Shown here: piece by piece, positions 17,790 to 25,988 of the stretch
How the letters are laid out: the number at the start of each line of letters is the position of its first letter
How positions within the stretch are numbered: position 1 is the first letter of the stretch
Source of the DNA: Pseudomonas sp. GM48
GTDB lineage: Bacteria > Pseudomonadota > Gammaproteobacteria > Pseudomonadales > Pseudomonadaceae
DNA length: 64,000 nucleotides
Direction: 5' to 3'
Assembly (NCBI RefSeq): GCF_000282335.1
Contig: NZ_AKJM01000115.1
Span: forward strand, 62,001 to 126,000
The notes under the pieces: model-generated
Databases searched by the model: none
What the model was told of the DNA's origin: nothing
What the model saw: only the letters and a program-made list of their open reading frames with translations
Translations under genes and position numbers: made by a program

Positions 17790-17860
17790 GGCTGCTCTTG
17801 GCCGTTCTCTGCCGATCATGGTTACAACGCGTGCTGGTCAGGTCGAATGCAAACGGGTGG
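17790..17860 (+). mobile_element. IS21-like terminal repeat relic, right end of island
   Basis: 71 bp that align with the reverse complement of 14349-14442. It shares CGTTCTCTGCCG.TCATG, CGTG and then CTGGTCAGGTCGAATGCAAA.GGGTGG, and lacks exactly one 23-base unit. Orientation is opposite to the left copy. Confidence 0.5.
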
Positions 17861-18062
17861 TCAAGTGAAGCGCAATTTCGCAATGATTCAGGAATTCCCT
17901 TATCACACATGGAAATGGTTCTTCCCTGGATTCCGTGAAGAACCTTTTTTACCCGCGATATTTATTTACCGCCAGGCACTCACCACCCTGGCACCGATCG
18001 ACTACGTGTTGAGGCGCATCAGCGACTCGACGCTGTTCTTCCAACTCGAAGCTCAACCCTGA
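17847..18062 (+). pseudogene. Possible 5'-truncated gene fragment
   Basis: Open frame of 71 codons abutting the IS-like end. The final part (APIDYVLRRISDSTLFFQLEAQP) reads like a protein C-terminus, while the first ~15 codons are inside the repeat. No ribosome site. It may be the tail of a gene cut by the insertion, or chance. Confidence 0.25.
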
Positions 18063-18097
18063 AACAGCCCGGCGGGCGGACTGAAAAGCCGCCCGCG

Positions 18098-19651
18098 TCA
18101 GCGAACCTGCCACACACTGCGCAATCGCTCCAGCGCTGACTCGATCGCTTTTTCGGGCACGGCAGCAAAGCCCAGCACCAGTCCCGCGCGCTGATCCATT
18201 GGCATTGCAGAGTCGGGCAACCAATAGCTGCTCAAACCGTTGATCTCGACATCGACGCTTTGCGCCAACTCGATCAATTCACGTTCACGCGCCACGCTAT
18301 CGACGGGTACGGTCATGTGCAGCCCCGCGGCGACGGTGGGCAACTGACCGACGCCAGGCACATCCACCGGCCAGCCGCTGAGCAGCGTATTACGCCGGCT
18401 CAGCGCCGCACGGCGCATGCGGCGGATATGCCGCTGGAAGTGCCCGGCCGCCATGAATTCGGCCATCACCGCCTGGGTACTGACTTCAGAATGGCGTACG
18501 TCCACGGCACGACGCTGGGCAAACGCCTGCACCAGCCCTGCCGGCAACACCAGGTAACCCAAGCGCAACGCCGGAAACGCCACTTTGCCGAACGTGCCGA
18601 CGTAGAGCACCCGGCCTTGTCGGTCCAGTGCTGCCAAAGGTGCCAGCGGCGCACCGCTGTAGCGGTACTCGCCATCATAGTCATCCTCGACGATCCAGCC
18701 CTGAGTGCGTTCTGCCCAGGCCAGCAACTCCAGGCGGCGAGCCAGGCTCATCACCACCCCGGTGGGGTACTGATGGGACGGTGTGACGTAGGTCAGACGA
18801 CAATCGCCGAGCTGTGCCAGTGCGTTGCAGTCGATACCCTCGCTATCCACCGCGACCCCATGCAACCGGGCACCCGCCACGGCGAACGCATGACCGGCCG
18901 CCCGATACCCCGGATTTTCAATCGCCACCCCGTCACCGGGCTCCACCAGCAGCTGTGCACAAAGGCTAATCCCCTGCTGCGCGCCACTGGTGATCACAAT
19001 TTGTTCAGCCGTGCACTGCATGCCACGGGAACTGCGCAAATACGCGGCGATCATTCCACGCAAGCGCGCATCGCCGGCCGGGTCGCCGTAACACAGTTGC
19101 TGCAAATCCGGTTTGCGCCAGAAAGCCGCATTCAGCTTGGCCCAGACCTCGAACGGGAACAGATCGAACGCCGGAACACCCACCCGAAAAGCTCGAGGCG
19201 GACCACTCGGCGGGCTGGCCAAATGGTTGTTTTCAACCCGCGCCAACGCGTTGCTGTGGATAACTTTGCTGGATGAATTCACAGGTAAATCGAGCCAATT
19301 TGTGGATAAGGCTGTGGGTAAGCCTGTTGAAAACCCTGTGGATACTTTTGTGGATAGTTTTTTTGTCGGCAACACCGCTTGAGGCAGTTGCGCGACATAG
19401 GTGCCATCTCCGACTCGCCCCTCAATGAAGCCTTCGGCGTACAGCTGATCGTAGGCACGCACCACGCTGTTACGGGAAATCGCCAGCGCCGCAGCCAGGT
19501 CACGACTGGCTGGCAGACGTGTACCGCTGGCCAATCGTCCGTCGAGAACGCGAAGTCGCAAGGCCTGATAGAGCTGGCGACTCAACCCCTGGCGACGATC
19601 AAGTTCGATACCGGCCGGGTTGAACGACAAGGAAAGCGGCGCATCTGTCAT
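18098..19651 (-). CDS. MocR/PdxR-family regulator with aminotransferase-like domain
   Basis: 517 residues. An N-terminal GntR-type winged HTH (LASGTRLPASRDLAAALAIS) is joined by a Ser/Thr-rich linker (LSTKVSTGFSTGLPTALST) to a fold-type I aminotransferase domain. The latter has VITSGAQQGISL, ENPGYR, VEDDYDGEYR and GTFGKVAFPALRLGYLV, where K is the PLP-binding lysine. Such regulators sense PLP or amino compounds. It is divergent from a PaiB-type gene whose promoter holds a candidate operator. Its linker DNA holds clustered DnaA-box-like sequences. Confidence 0.9.
   Translation of the reverse strand: MTDAPLSLSFNPAGIELDRRQGLSRQLYQALRLRVLDGRLASGTRLPASRDLAAALAISRNSVVRAYDQLYAEGFIEGRVGDGTYVAQLPQAVLPTKKLSTKVSTGFSTGLPTALSTNWLDLPVNSSSKVIHSNALARVENNHLASPPSGPPRAFRVGVPAFDLFPFEVWAKLNAAFWRKPDLQQLCYGDPAGDARLRGMIAAYLRSSRGMQCTAEQIVITSGAQQGISLCAQLLVEPGDGVAIENPGYRAAGHAFAVAGARLHGVAVDSEGIDCNALAQLGDCRLTYVTPSHQYPTGVVMSLARRLELLAWAERTQGWIVEDDYDGEYRYSGAPLAPLAALDRQGRVLYVGTFGKVAFPALRLGYLVLPAGLVQAFAQRRAVDVRHSEVSTQAVMAEFMAAGHFQRHIRRMRRAALSRRNTLLSGWPVDVPGVGQLPTVAAGLHMTVPVDSVARERELIELAQSVDVEINGLSSYWLPDSAMPMDQRAGLVLGFAAVPEKAIESALERLRSVWQVR
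19255..19357 (-). repeat. Cluster of five DnaA-box-like 9-mers inside the MocR gene
   Basis: Read on the minus strand, TTATCCACA is perfect at 19255-19263 and 19301-19309. One-mismatch versions lie at 19313-19321, 19337-19345 and 19349-19357. All have the same orientation. Confidence 0.6.
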
Positions 19652-19668
19652 GACAATGGACCCATGAA

Positions 19669-19701
19669 ATTGGTCATTAATGGCTCTTACAACAGACCAA
19701 T
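19669..19701. promoter_or_regulatory. Candidate MocR operator between divergent genes
   Basis: Inverted repeat ATTGGTC (19669-19675) / GACCAAT (19695-19701), 19 bp apart, in the short gap shared by the regulator and the PaiB-like gene. MocR-type regulators commonly bind such repeats. Confidence 0.5.
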
Positions 19702-19743
19702 AGCCTGCCTAGGATGAAGACATTCGCCAAGGAAAATATCTCC

Positions 19744-20367
19744 ATGTATACGCCGCGCGCTTTTGCCATCGACGAGTTGTCCCAACTACATGAACTGATC
19801 CTCGCCACCCGTCTCGCCATATTGGTGACCCACGGCGAAAGCGGCCTGCAAGCCAGTCATGTGCCGGTGCTGCTGCATTGCGAACAAGGCTTGAACGGCA
19901 CGTTGTACGGGCATCTGGCCAAAGCCAATCCACAGTGGAAAGACCTGCGCGACGGTGCCGAAGCCCTGCTGATTTTTGCCGGTGCCGACGCCTACGTCAG
20001 CCCCGGCTTCTACCCGAGCAAGGCCGAACACGGCAAAGTCGTGCCAACCTGGAACTACGTCGCCGTACACGCCTATGGCCGAGCCGAAACCTTTAGCGAT
20101 GGCGGGCGGCTGCTCGACATCGTCAGCACCCTCACCGACCGTCATGAAGCTGGCCGCGCCCAACCGTGGTCAGTGGCCGATGCCCCCGCCGATTACATCG
20201 ACGGCATGCTCAAGGCCATCGTCGGTTTCGCCATTCCCATCGACCGTCTGGAAGGCAAGCGCAAGCTCAGCCAGAACCGCAGCCCCGCCGACATCGCCGG
20301 CGTACGCGAAGGCCTGGCCGCCAGCCCCGACGTCAACGACCAGACCCTCGCCCAATTGATGCGCTAA
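19744..20367 (+). CDS. PaiB family FMN-binding protein
   Basis: 207 residues from ATG 19744 (MYTPRAFAI, the canonical PaiB N-terminus). Contains SHVPVLLHCEQGLNGTLYGHLAKANPQW and PSKAEHGKVVPTWNYVAVH, the typical PaiB blocks. The family is a FMN-binding split-barrel fold once described as a transcriptional regulator. It starts a run of three genes with two acetyltransferases on the same strand. Confidence 0.9.
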   Translation: MYTPRAFAIDELSQLHELILATRLAILVTHGESGLQASHVPVLLHCEQGLNGTLYGHLAKANPQWKDLRDGAEALLIFAGADAYVSPGFYPSKAEHGKVVPTWNYVAVHAYGRAETFSDGGRLLDIVSTLTDRHEAGRAQPWSVADAPADYIDGMLKAIVGFAIPIDRLEGKRKLSQNRSPADIAGVREGLAASPDVNDQTLAQLMR

Positions 20368-20377
20368 GGAAATCACC

Positions 20378-20824
20378 ATGAGTCAAATCGACATTCGCCA
20401 AGTCACCTCCGGTGATCACGCGGCGTGGCTGCCGCTTTGGCAAGCCTACCTGCGCTTCTATAAAACCGAGTTGCCGGAGGTCGTCACCCACAGCACCTGG
20501 CAGCGCATGCTCGATCCGCACGAGCCAACCCACGCCGCCCTCGCCTGGGCTGACGGTAAAGCGGTGGGCATGGTGCATTTCATCTACCATCGTTCGAACT
20601 GGGCCATCGAAAACTCCTGCTACCTGCAAGATTTGCTGGTGGTCCCGGAAACCCGTGGCACCGGCGTCGGCCGTCAGCTGATCGAGTTCGTCTACACCAC
20701 GGCCAAGGCAGACGGCTGCAACAAGGTGCACTGGCTGACCCACGAAACCAACGCCACCGCGATCCAGCTCTACGAGCGCATTGCCGAGCGCCCCGGTTTC
20801 ATCCAGTTTCGCAAAGCCATTTAG
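20378..20824 (+). CDS. GNAT family N-acetyltransferase
   Basis: 148 residues. Motif A is QDLLVVPETRGTGVGRQLIEFVY, followed by VHWLTHETNATAIQLYERI. AAGGA lies 10 bases before ATG 20378. It is 10 bp behind the PaiB-like gene and 16 bp before the next acetyltransferase, so likely one operon. Substrate unknown. Confidence 0.9.
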   Translation: MSQIDIRQVTSGDHAAWLPLWQAYLRFYKTELPEVVTHSTWQRMLDPHEPTHAALAWADGKAVGMVHFIYHRSNWAIENSCYLQDLLVVPETRGTGVGRQLIEFVYTTAKADGCNKVHWLTHETNATAIQLYERIAERPGFIQFRKAI

Positions 20825-20840
20825 GTTCAAGGAGAACAGC

Positions 20841-21521
20841 ATGTCGATTTCACTCGCCGACTGGAAAGGCGTCCCGGCTCCCACGACTCAACTGATCGAA
20901 GGCCGTTACATCCGCCTGGAAAAACTCGACCCGGCGCGCCATGGCGACGACCTGTTCAATGCGCTGCAAGGCCCGGGTGCCGATCCAAAACTGTGGGACT
21001 ACTTGCCTTACGGCCCCTTCCCCGAACGCAGCACCTTCAACGACTGGCTGAACAACCACGCGGTCAGCAGCGACCCGTATTTTTTCAGCGTGATCGACCG
21101 CGCCAGCGGCGAGGTACAAGGCATTCTCAGCCTGATGTCTATCGTCCCGGCCCAGGGCCGCATCGAAATCGGCCACGTCACCTTCGGTGCCCCGATGCAG
21201 CGCTCGCCGAAAAGCACCGAGGCGGTTTACCTGCTGGCCAGGGAATCCTTTGCCCTGGGTTACCGTCGCCTGGAATGGAAATGCAACAACGCCAACGCCC
21301 GCTCCAAATACGCGGCTGAGCGATTGGGCTTCAGTTTTGAAGGCGTGTTCCGCCAGCACATGGTGGTCAAGGGGCAGAACCGCGATACCGCGTGGTACTC
21401 GATCCTGGACTCGGAATGGCCGGCGATTGGCGCCGGGTTTGAGAAGTGGCTGAGCGCTGAGAACCAGACGGCTTCGGGGCAGGTGAAAGGGTTGGCGGAG
21501 TGTCGTAGCCAAGGGCAGTAA
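20841..21521 (+). CDS. RimJ/RimL-type GNAT acetyltransferase
   Basis: 226 residues from ATG 20841, preceded by AAGGAGAACAGC. Shows IEGRYIRLEKLDPARHGDDL at the start, EIGHVTFGAPMQRSPKSTEA in the middle and WKCNNANARSKYAAERLGFS, all typical of the RimJ/RimL group. Acts on small molecules or protein N-termini; target not known. Confidence 0.9.
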   Translation: MSISLADWKGVPAPTTQLIEGRYIRLEKLDPARHGDDLFNALQGPGADPKLWDYLPYGPFPERSTFNDWLNNHAVSSDPYFFSVIDRASGEVQGILSLMSIVPAQGRIEIGHVTFGAPMQRSPKSTEAVYLLARESFALGYRRLEWKCNNANARSKYAAERLGFSFEGVFRQHMVVKGQNRDTAWYSILDSEWPAIGAGFEKWLSAENQTASGQVKGLAECRSQGQ

Positions 21522-21737
21522 GTAGACGAGTTTCCGACACTACGCCAACGGACACGTCCGGGAATGCTGTAAGGAAAAACGGCTGACAAACGGGTGAATC
21601 CGGGCAAGATCGAAACCTTCCGGTGATTGGGCTACAAGCGCCGCTTCTGCGGACTGCCAGCTACCCGGAAACGCCCGGCATCGCGAATTTTCATCGACTT
21701 TTAGAGTTTGGCCTCCCTTCACGAGAGGCTGAACCCC

Positions 21738-23960
21738 ATGTTGATCCGACATGCTTACCGACCCCATTGCATGGCACTGGCGATTTCCGTCGCCTTCGGC
21801 CATGCAGGCTGCGCAATCGCTGAACAGTCAACCGTGCCCATTGATCTGCCCGCCGAACAGAGGGCGCGGCTGGAAGCACTGATCAATGATCCAGCCACCG
21901 TCAGAACCCCGATAACCAAGCCAGAAACAGGTGCTGACGGCATCGCATTGAAGCTGGGTGATGACCATGACCTGGTCACTGTCAGTCGACGCGGCCGTTT
22001 CGATGGCCTGGTTGATGGAGGCGGCGGCAACAACGCGCTGCAACTCGATACTGCGAATGGCGGTGAGCTTGGAGAAAGCCGCAATTTCGATTTTCTGCAC
22101 ATCAAACGAGGCCAGTGGACACTGACGGGGGCAGATGACTTTCGTGACGGCGCCATCGTGATGAACAACGCCACGCTGACCAACCATGGAAGCATTGTCG
22201 GTCAAGTGTCCGTTGATAAACGAGGGACGTTTCGTGGCAATGGCCAAGTCGGCCACCTGCAGGTAGAAGGCCATCTTGAGGTTAATGCCTTGCACGGAGC
22301 CCCACGCGTGAGGGGCGACCTTACCCTTTATAAAACCGCCGAACTGGCCTATGAGGTCAACCCCGATGGCCGCAGCGAAACGATTAAAGTCGATGGCACT
22401 GCCCGTCTTGGCGATGCCACGCTAAAGATTGTCGCAGTAACGGGTGAATACCCGGTGACCAGCCAATACTCGGTCATTGAGGCCGGCCGAATCGAAGGTG
22501 AGTTTGGCAAGGTTCGCAACGATCTGGCGTTCTTGACTCCGACATTGCAGTACAACGAAAAGACCGTCGGCCTGACCTTCGTTCGAAATGATGTGGAGAT
22601 CGAGAGCGTAGCCATCTCTGCCAACGGACGGGAGTTCGCTCAGAACATTTCACAAACAGAGGAAATTCCATCGGTTCAGGTACCCCCTGATGCAATAAAC
22701 AGCATCAATGCGCCGAGCCCATTGCCTGTCACTGAAACCTCCGTTACTGCTGCGGCTCCAACTACTGTCCTTGATACCTCCGTTACTGCTCCGGTGCCTA
22801 CCGTTCAACCCTCCGCTGAAACATCACTTGCACCACCTGCCACTCAAGCTTCCGGCACAGCTCAAACCCCTTCCCCGGTCTCCCGACCAACAGTCGCATC
22901 GTTCAAGCCTGCCCAGGTAACGAACGCCGCGATCGCGGCTCTGATGGGGGCCAACAAAACCACCGCAGCGCGGGCGCTGGAGCAATTGGCGGGGGGCAGC
23001 AATGCCAATCTTGGCAATGCCACGCTTACGAGTGTCAATCCGGTCAGCACCAGCATGCTGTCAGCCATGCGCCAACTGGATAGCACTCAACTCATTTACT
23101 CAAAAGGTTCGCCACGTCTGACAGCGGATGGCGAAAACAACGGCAGGGTCTGGCTACAGGCGCTGGGCAATGGAGGCACGCTCGATCGCGGCCAGGGCAG
23201 CAGTGCATTGCGTCATGCCACCAAAGGCCTGGTGCTGGGTGCGGACTGGACAGTCGATGAGCAATGGCGACTGGGTGTGATCGGCGGCAAATCGCGCACC
23301 CGTCTGGATGCTAACCAGCTGGACGGGAATCTCGAGAGTGTTCATCTCGGTGCCTACGCTCTTCGCCAAAGCGGACCACTGGCGATACGCTTGGGCGCCA
23401 CCCACAGCAGCCACGACGGCAGCAGCAAACGCCGGGTGGCGTTCAACGGATTCAGCGATCGCCTCAAAGGCAACTACGACGCCAGTACCCGGCAAGCCTT
23501 CGCGGAACTCGGCTACAACCTGGGCACCGGCAACCTGAGTGCCGAGCCGTTCGCCAATCTCGGCTATCAGCGTTACCAGCGCGATGGTTATACAGAAAAA
23601 GGTGGCCCGGCGGCTTTGCAGGTCGAGGGGCAAACTCAGGACAACATTGGCAGCACTTTTGGCTTGCGCCTCGCCCGACTCAATACGCTGGACAACGGCA
23701 TGCGCCTGACACCGAGCTTCAGTGCCGGCTGGAAGCATATCTACGGTGACATCGACAGCCGTACCCGGCAAAAACTGAAAACGGGCAGCAGGAGCTTCAC
23801 CGTTCGGGGGACAGCACTGGATCGTGACAGCCTGAGCCTGGACGCCGCGCTGGAACTGTCCCTTTCGCCGCGGCATACCCTGGGCGTCGGCTATAACGGC
23901 GAAGTCGGTAGCGACAGCCGCAGCCACGGCGTGACGGGTCAATGGCGGATGGCGTTCTGA
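21738..23960 (+). CDS. Autotransporter (type V secretion) protein
   Basis: 740 residues from ATG 21738, with GAGAGG upstream. Signal peptide about 1-30. The passenger (about 35-300) has beta-helix-like repeats including NNATLTNHGSIVGQVSVDKRG. A Pro/Thr/Ser/Ala-rich linker (about 310-400) contains near-repeats TETSVTAAAP and LDTSVTAPVP. The C-terminal autotransporter beta-barrel (about 475-740) has RVWLQALGNGG, FAELGYNLGTGNLSAEPFA and a terminal ...WRMAF, the aromatic end residue needed for BAM insertion. Surface role is unknown. Confidence 0.9.
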   Translation: MLIRHAYRPHCMALAISVAFGHAGCAIAEQSTVPIDLPAEQRARLEALINDPATVRTPITKPETGADGIALKLGDDHDLVTVSRRGRFDGLVDGGGGNNALQLDTANGGELGESRNFDFLHIKRGQWTLTGADDFRDGAIVMNNATLTNHGSIVGQVSVDKRGTFRGNGQVGHLQVEGHLEVNALHGAPRVRGDLTLYKTAELAYEVNPDGRSETIKVDGTARLGDATLKIVAVTGEYPVTSQYSVIEAGRIEGEFGKVRNDLAFLTPTLQYNEKTVGLTFVRNDVEIESVAISANGREFAQNISQTEEIPSVQVPPDAINSINAPSPLPVTETSVTAAAPTTVLDTSVTAPVPTVQPSAETSLAPPATQASGTAQTPSPVSRPTVASFKPAQVTNAAIAALMGANKTTAARALEQLAGGSNANLGNATLTSVNPVSTSMLSAMRQLDSTQLIYSKGSPRLTADGENNGRVWLQALGNGGTLDRGQGSSALRHATKGLVLGADWTVDEQWRLGVIGGKSRTRLDANQLDGNLESVHLGAYALRQSGPLAIRLGATHSSHDGSSKRRVAFNGFSDRLKGNYDASTRQAFAELGYNLGTGNLSAEPFANLGYQRYQRDGYTEKGGPAALQVEGQTQDNIGSTFGLRLARLNTLDNGMRLTPSFSAGWKHIYGDIDSRTRQKLKTGSRSFTVRGTALDRDSLSLDAALELSLSPRHTLGVGYNGEVGSDSRSHGVTGQWRMAF

Positions 23961-23985
23961 TCAACCACTGGCCCAACACAGAACC

Positions 23986-24075
23986 TGTGGGAGCGGGCTT
24001 GCTCGCGAAGGCGGAGTGTCATTCAGTATTTGTGTCGCTGTCACACCGCTTTCGCGAGCAAGCCCGCTCCCACAG
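23986..24075. repeat. REP pair (BIME), head-to-head
   Basis: GTGGGAGCGGGCTTGCTCGC and its inverted partner between the convergent autotransporter and pycB genes. Confidence 0.85.
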
Positions 24076-24110
24076 GATAGGCGACGCTTTCATGAACGGA
24101 TTTGCGGGCA

Positions 24111-24136
24111 AAAAAAAGGGGAGCACATGCCTCCCC
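24111..24136 (-). terminator. Rho-independent terminator of pycA-pycB
   Basis: On the minus strand: stem GGGGAG / CTCCCC with a 7-base loop, followed by seven T. Confidence 0.8.
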
Positions 24137-24168
24137 GAGGTTTAAAGCGTTGTATCGAGGCCGTTTAC

Positions 24169-25977
24169 TCAGCCTTCGATCTCGATCAGGATCTCGCCCG
24201 GGTTCACCCGGTCGCCCTTGGCCACGTGAATGGCGGTGACTTTACCGGCGATGGCGGCCTGGACTTCGGTTTCCATCTTCATCGCTTCGGTGATCAGCAC
24301 AGCCTGGCCTGCCTTGACGGTGTCGCCCTCCTTGACCAGCACATCGACGATGTTGCCCGGCATGGTGGTGCTGACATGGCCCGGTGCAGTGGCTTGCTTG
24401 CGCTTGCTGCTGCCGCCGCTGACGAACTCGTTGAGCGGTTCGAACACCACTTCTTCCGGCATGCCATCGATGGACAGGTAGAAGTGACGCTTGCCTTCGG
24501 CCTTGACGCCGACACCGGTGATGTCGACGCGGTAGGTTTCGCCGTGGACGTCGATGACGAACTCGGTCGGCACGCCTTCGCCGCCCGCCGAAGCCACCTT
24601 GCCGGCTTCCGGAATCGGCAACAGCACTTCAGGAGTCAGGGTGCCAGCCGCGCGCTCTTCGAGGAACTTGCGGCCGATGTCCGGGAACATGGCAAAGGTC
24701 AGCACGTCTTCTTCAGACTTGGCCAGTGCACCGATGTCGGCACGCAGCTTGGTCATTTCCGGCTTGAGCAGGTCGGCCGGACGCACGTCGATCACTTCTT
24801 CGCTGCCGATGGCCTGGCGACGCAGTTGTTCGTTCACGGTGCCCGGCGCCTTGCCGTAACCGCCCTGCAAGTACAGCTTCACTTCGTTGGTGATGGTCTT
24901 GTAGCGCTCGCCGGCCAGCACGTTGAAGAATGCCTGGGTGCCAACGATCTGCGAAGTCGGGGTCACCAGCGGCGGGAAGCCGAGGTCTTCGCGAACCCGC
25001 GGGATTTCGGCCAGCACTTCGTTCATGCGGTTGAGGGCGCCCTGCTCTTTCAACTGGTTGGCCAGGTTGGAAATCATCCCGCCCGGTACCTGGTTGACTT
25101 GAACGCGGGTGTCAACGGCAGTGAATTCGCTTTCGAACTGGTGGTACTTCTTGCGCACGGCGTAGAAGTACAGACCGATCTCTTGCAGCAGCTCCAGGTT
25201 CAGGCCGGTGTCGAACTCGCTGCCTTTAAGCGCTGCGACCATCGACTCGGTGCCCGGGTGGCTGGTGCCCCAGGCGAAGCTGGAGATTGCGGTATCGATG
25301 TGGTCAGCACCGTTTTCGATGGCCTTCATCTGGCACATCGCGGCCAGGCCAGCGGTGTCGTGCGAGTGAATGAACACTGGCAGCGATTGCTCGGCTTTCA
25401 GGGCCTTGACCAGTTCGCCGGTGGCGTATGGGGTCAGCAGACCGGCCATGTCCTTGATCGCCACCGAGTCGCAACCCATGGCTTCCATTTGCTTGGCCTG
25501 GTTCACGAAGGCCTCGATGGTGTGCACCGGGCTGGTGGTGTAGGCGATGGTGCCCTGGGCGTGTTTGCCGGCGGCTTTTACCGCTTCGATGGCCACGCGC
25601 AGGTTACGCACGTCGTTCATGGCGTCGAAGATGCGGAACACGTCGATGCCGTTGACCGCTGCCTTGGCGACGAAAGCTTTGACCACGTCGTCGCTGTAGT
25701 GGCGGTAGCCCAGCAGGTTCTGGCCGCGCAACAGCATTTGCAGGCGGGTGTTAGGCAGCGCGGCGCGCAGTTGGCGCAGACGCTCCCACGGGTCTTCTTT
25801 CAGGAAGCGCACGCAGGCGTCGAATGTCGCGCCACCCCAGCACTCCAGCGACCAGTAGCCGACTTTGTCGAGCTTGTCGCAAATCGGCAGCATGTCTTCG
25901 GTGCGCATGCGGGTCGCGAGCAGCGATTGGTGGGCGTCGCGCAGGATGGTGTCGGTTACGTGAATCTTCTTGGACAT
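24169..25977 (-). CDS. pycB: Pyruvate carboxylase subunit B (carboxyltransferase and biotin carrier)
   Basis: 602 residues from ATG 25977. The N-terminal DRE-TIM carboxyltransferase (VTDTILRDAHQSLLATRM; LECWGGATFDACVRFL) has the metal-binding HSHDTAG. A PYC/OADA domain follows, then the C-terminal biotinyl domain with the biotinylated lysine in ITEAMKMETEVQ. Together with PycA it makes oxaloacetate from pyruvate (anaplerosis). Oxaloacetate decarboxylase alpha subunits are similar, but no beta/gamma subunits are adjacent and the biotin carboxylase gene is. Confidence 0.95.
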   Translation of the reverse strand: MSKKIHVTDTILRDAHQSLLATRMRTEDMLPICDKLDKVGYWSLECWGGATFDACVRFLKEDPWERLRQLRAALPNTRLQMLLRGQNLLGYRHYSDDVVKAFVAKAAVNGIDVFRIFDAMNDVRNLRVAIEAVKAAGKHAQGTIAYTTSPVHTIEAFVNQAKQMEAMGCDSVAIKDMAGLLTPYATGELVKALKAEQSLPVFIHSHDTAGLAAMCQMKAIENGADHIDTAISSFAWGTSHPGTESMVAALKGSEFDTGLNLELLQEIGLYFYAVRKKYHQFESEFTAVDTRVQVNQVPGGMISNLANQLKEQGALNRMNEVLAEIPRVREDLGFPPLVTPTSQIVGTQAFFNVLAGERYKTITNEVKLYLQGGYGKAPGTVNEQLRRQAIGSEEVIDVRPADLLKPEMTKLRADIGALAKSEEDVLTFAMFPDIGRKFLEERAAGTLTPEVLLPIPEAGKVASAGGEGVPTEFVIDVHGETYRVDITGVGVKAEGKRHFYLSIDGMPEEVVFEPLNEFVSGGSSKRKQATAPGHVSTTMPGNIVDVLVKEGDTVKAGQAVLITEAMKMETEVQAAIAGKVTAIHVAKGDRVNPGEILIEIEG

Positions 25978-25988
25978 TGTTTTATTCC

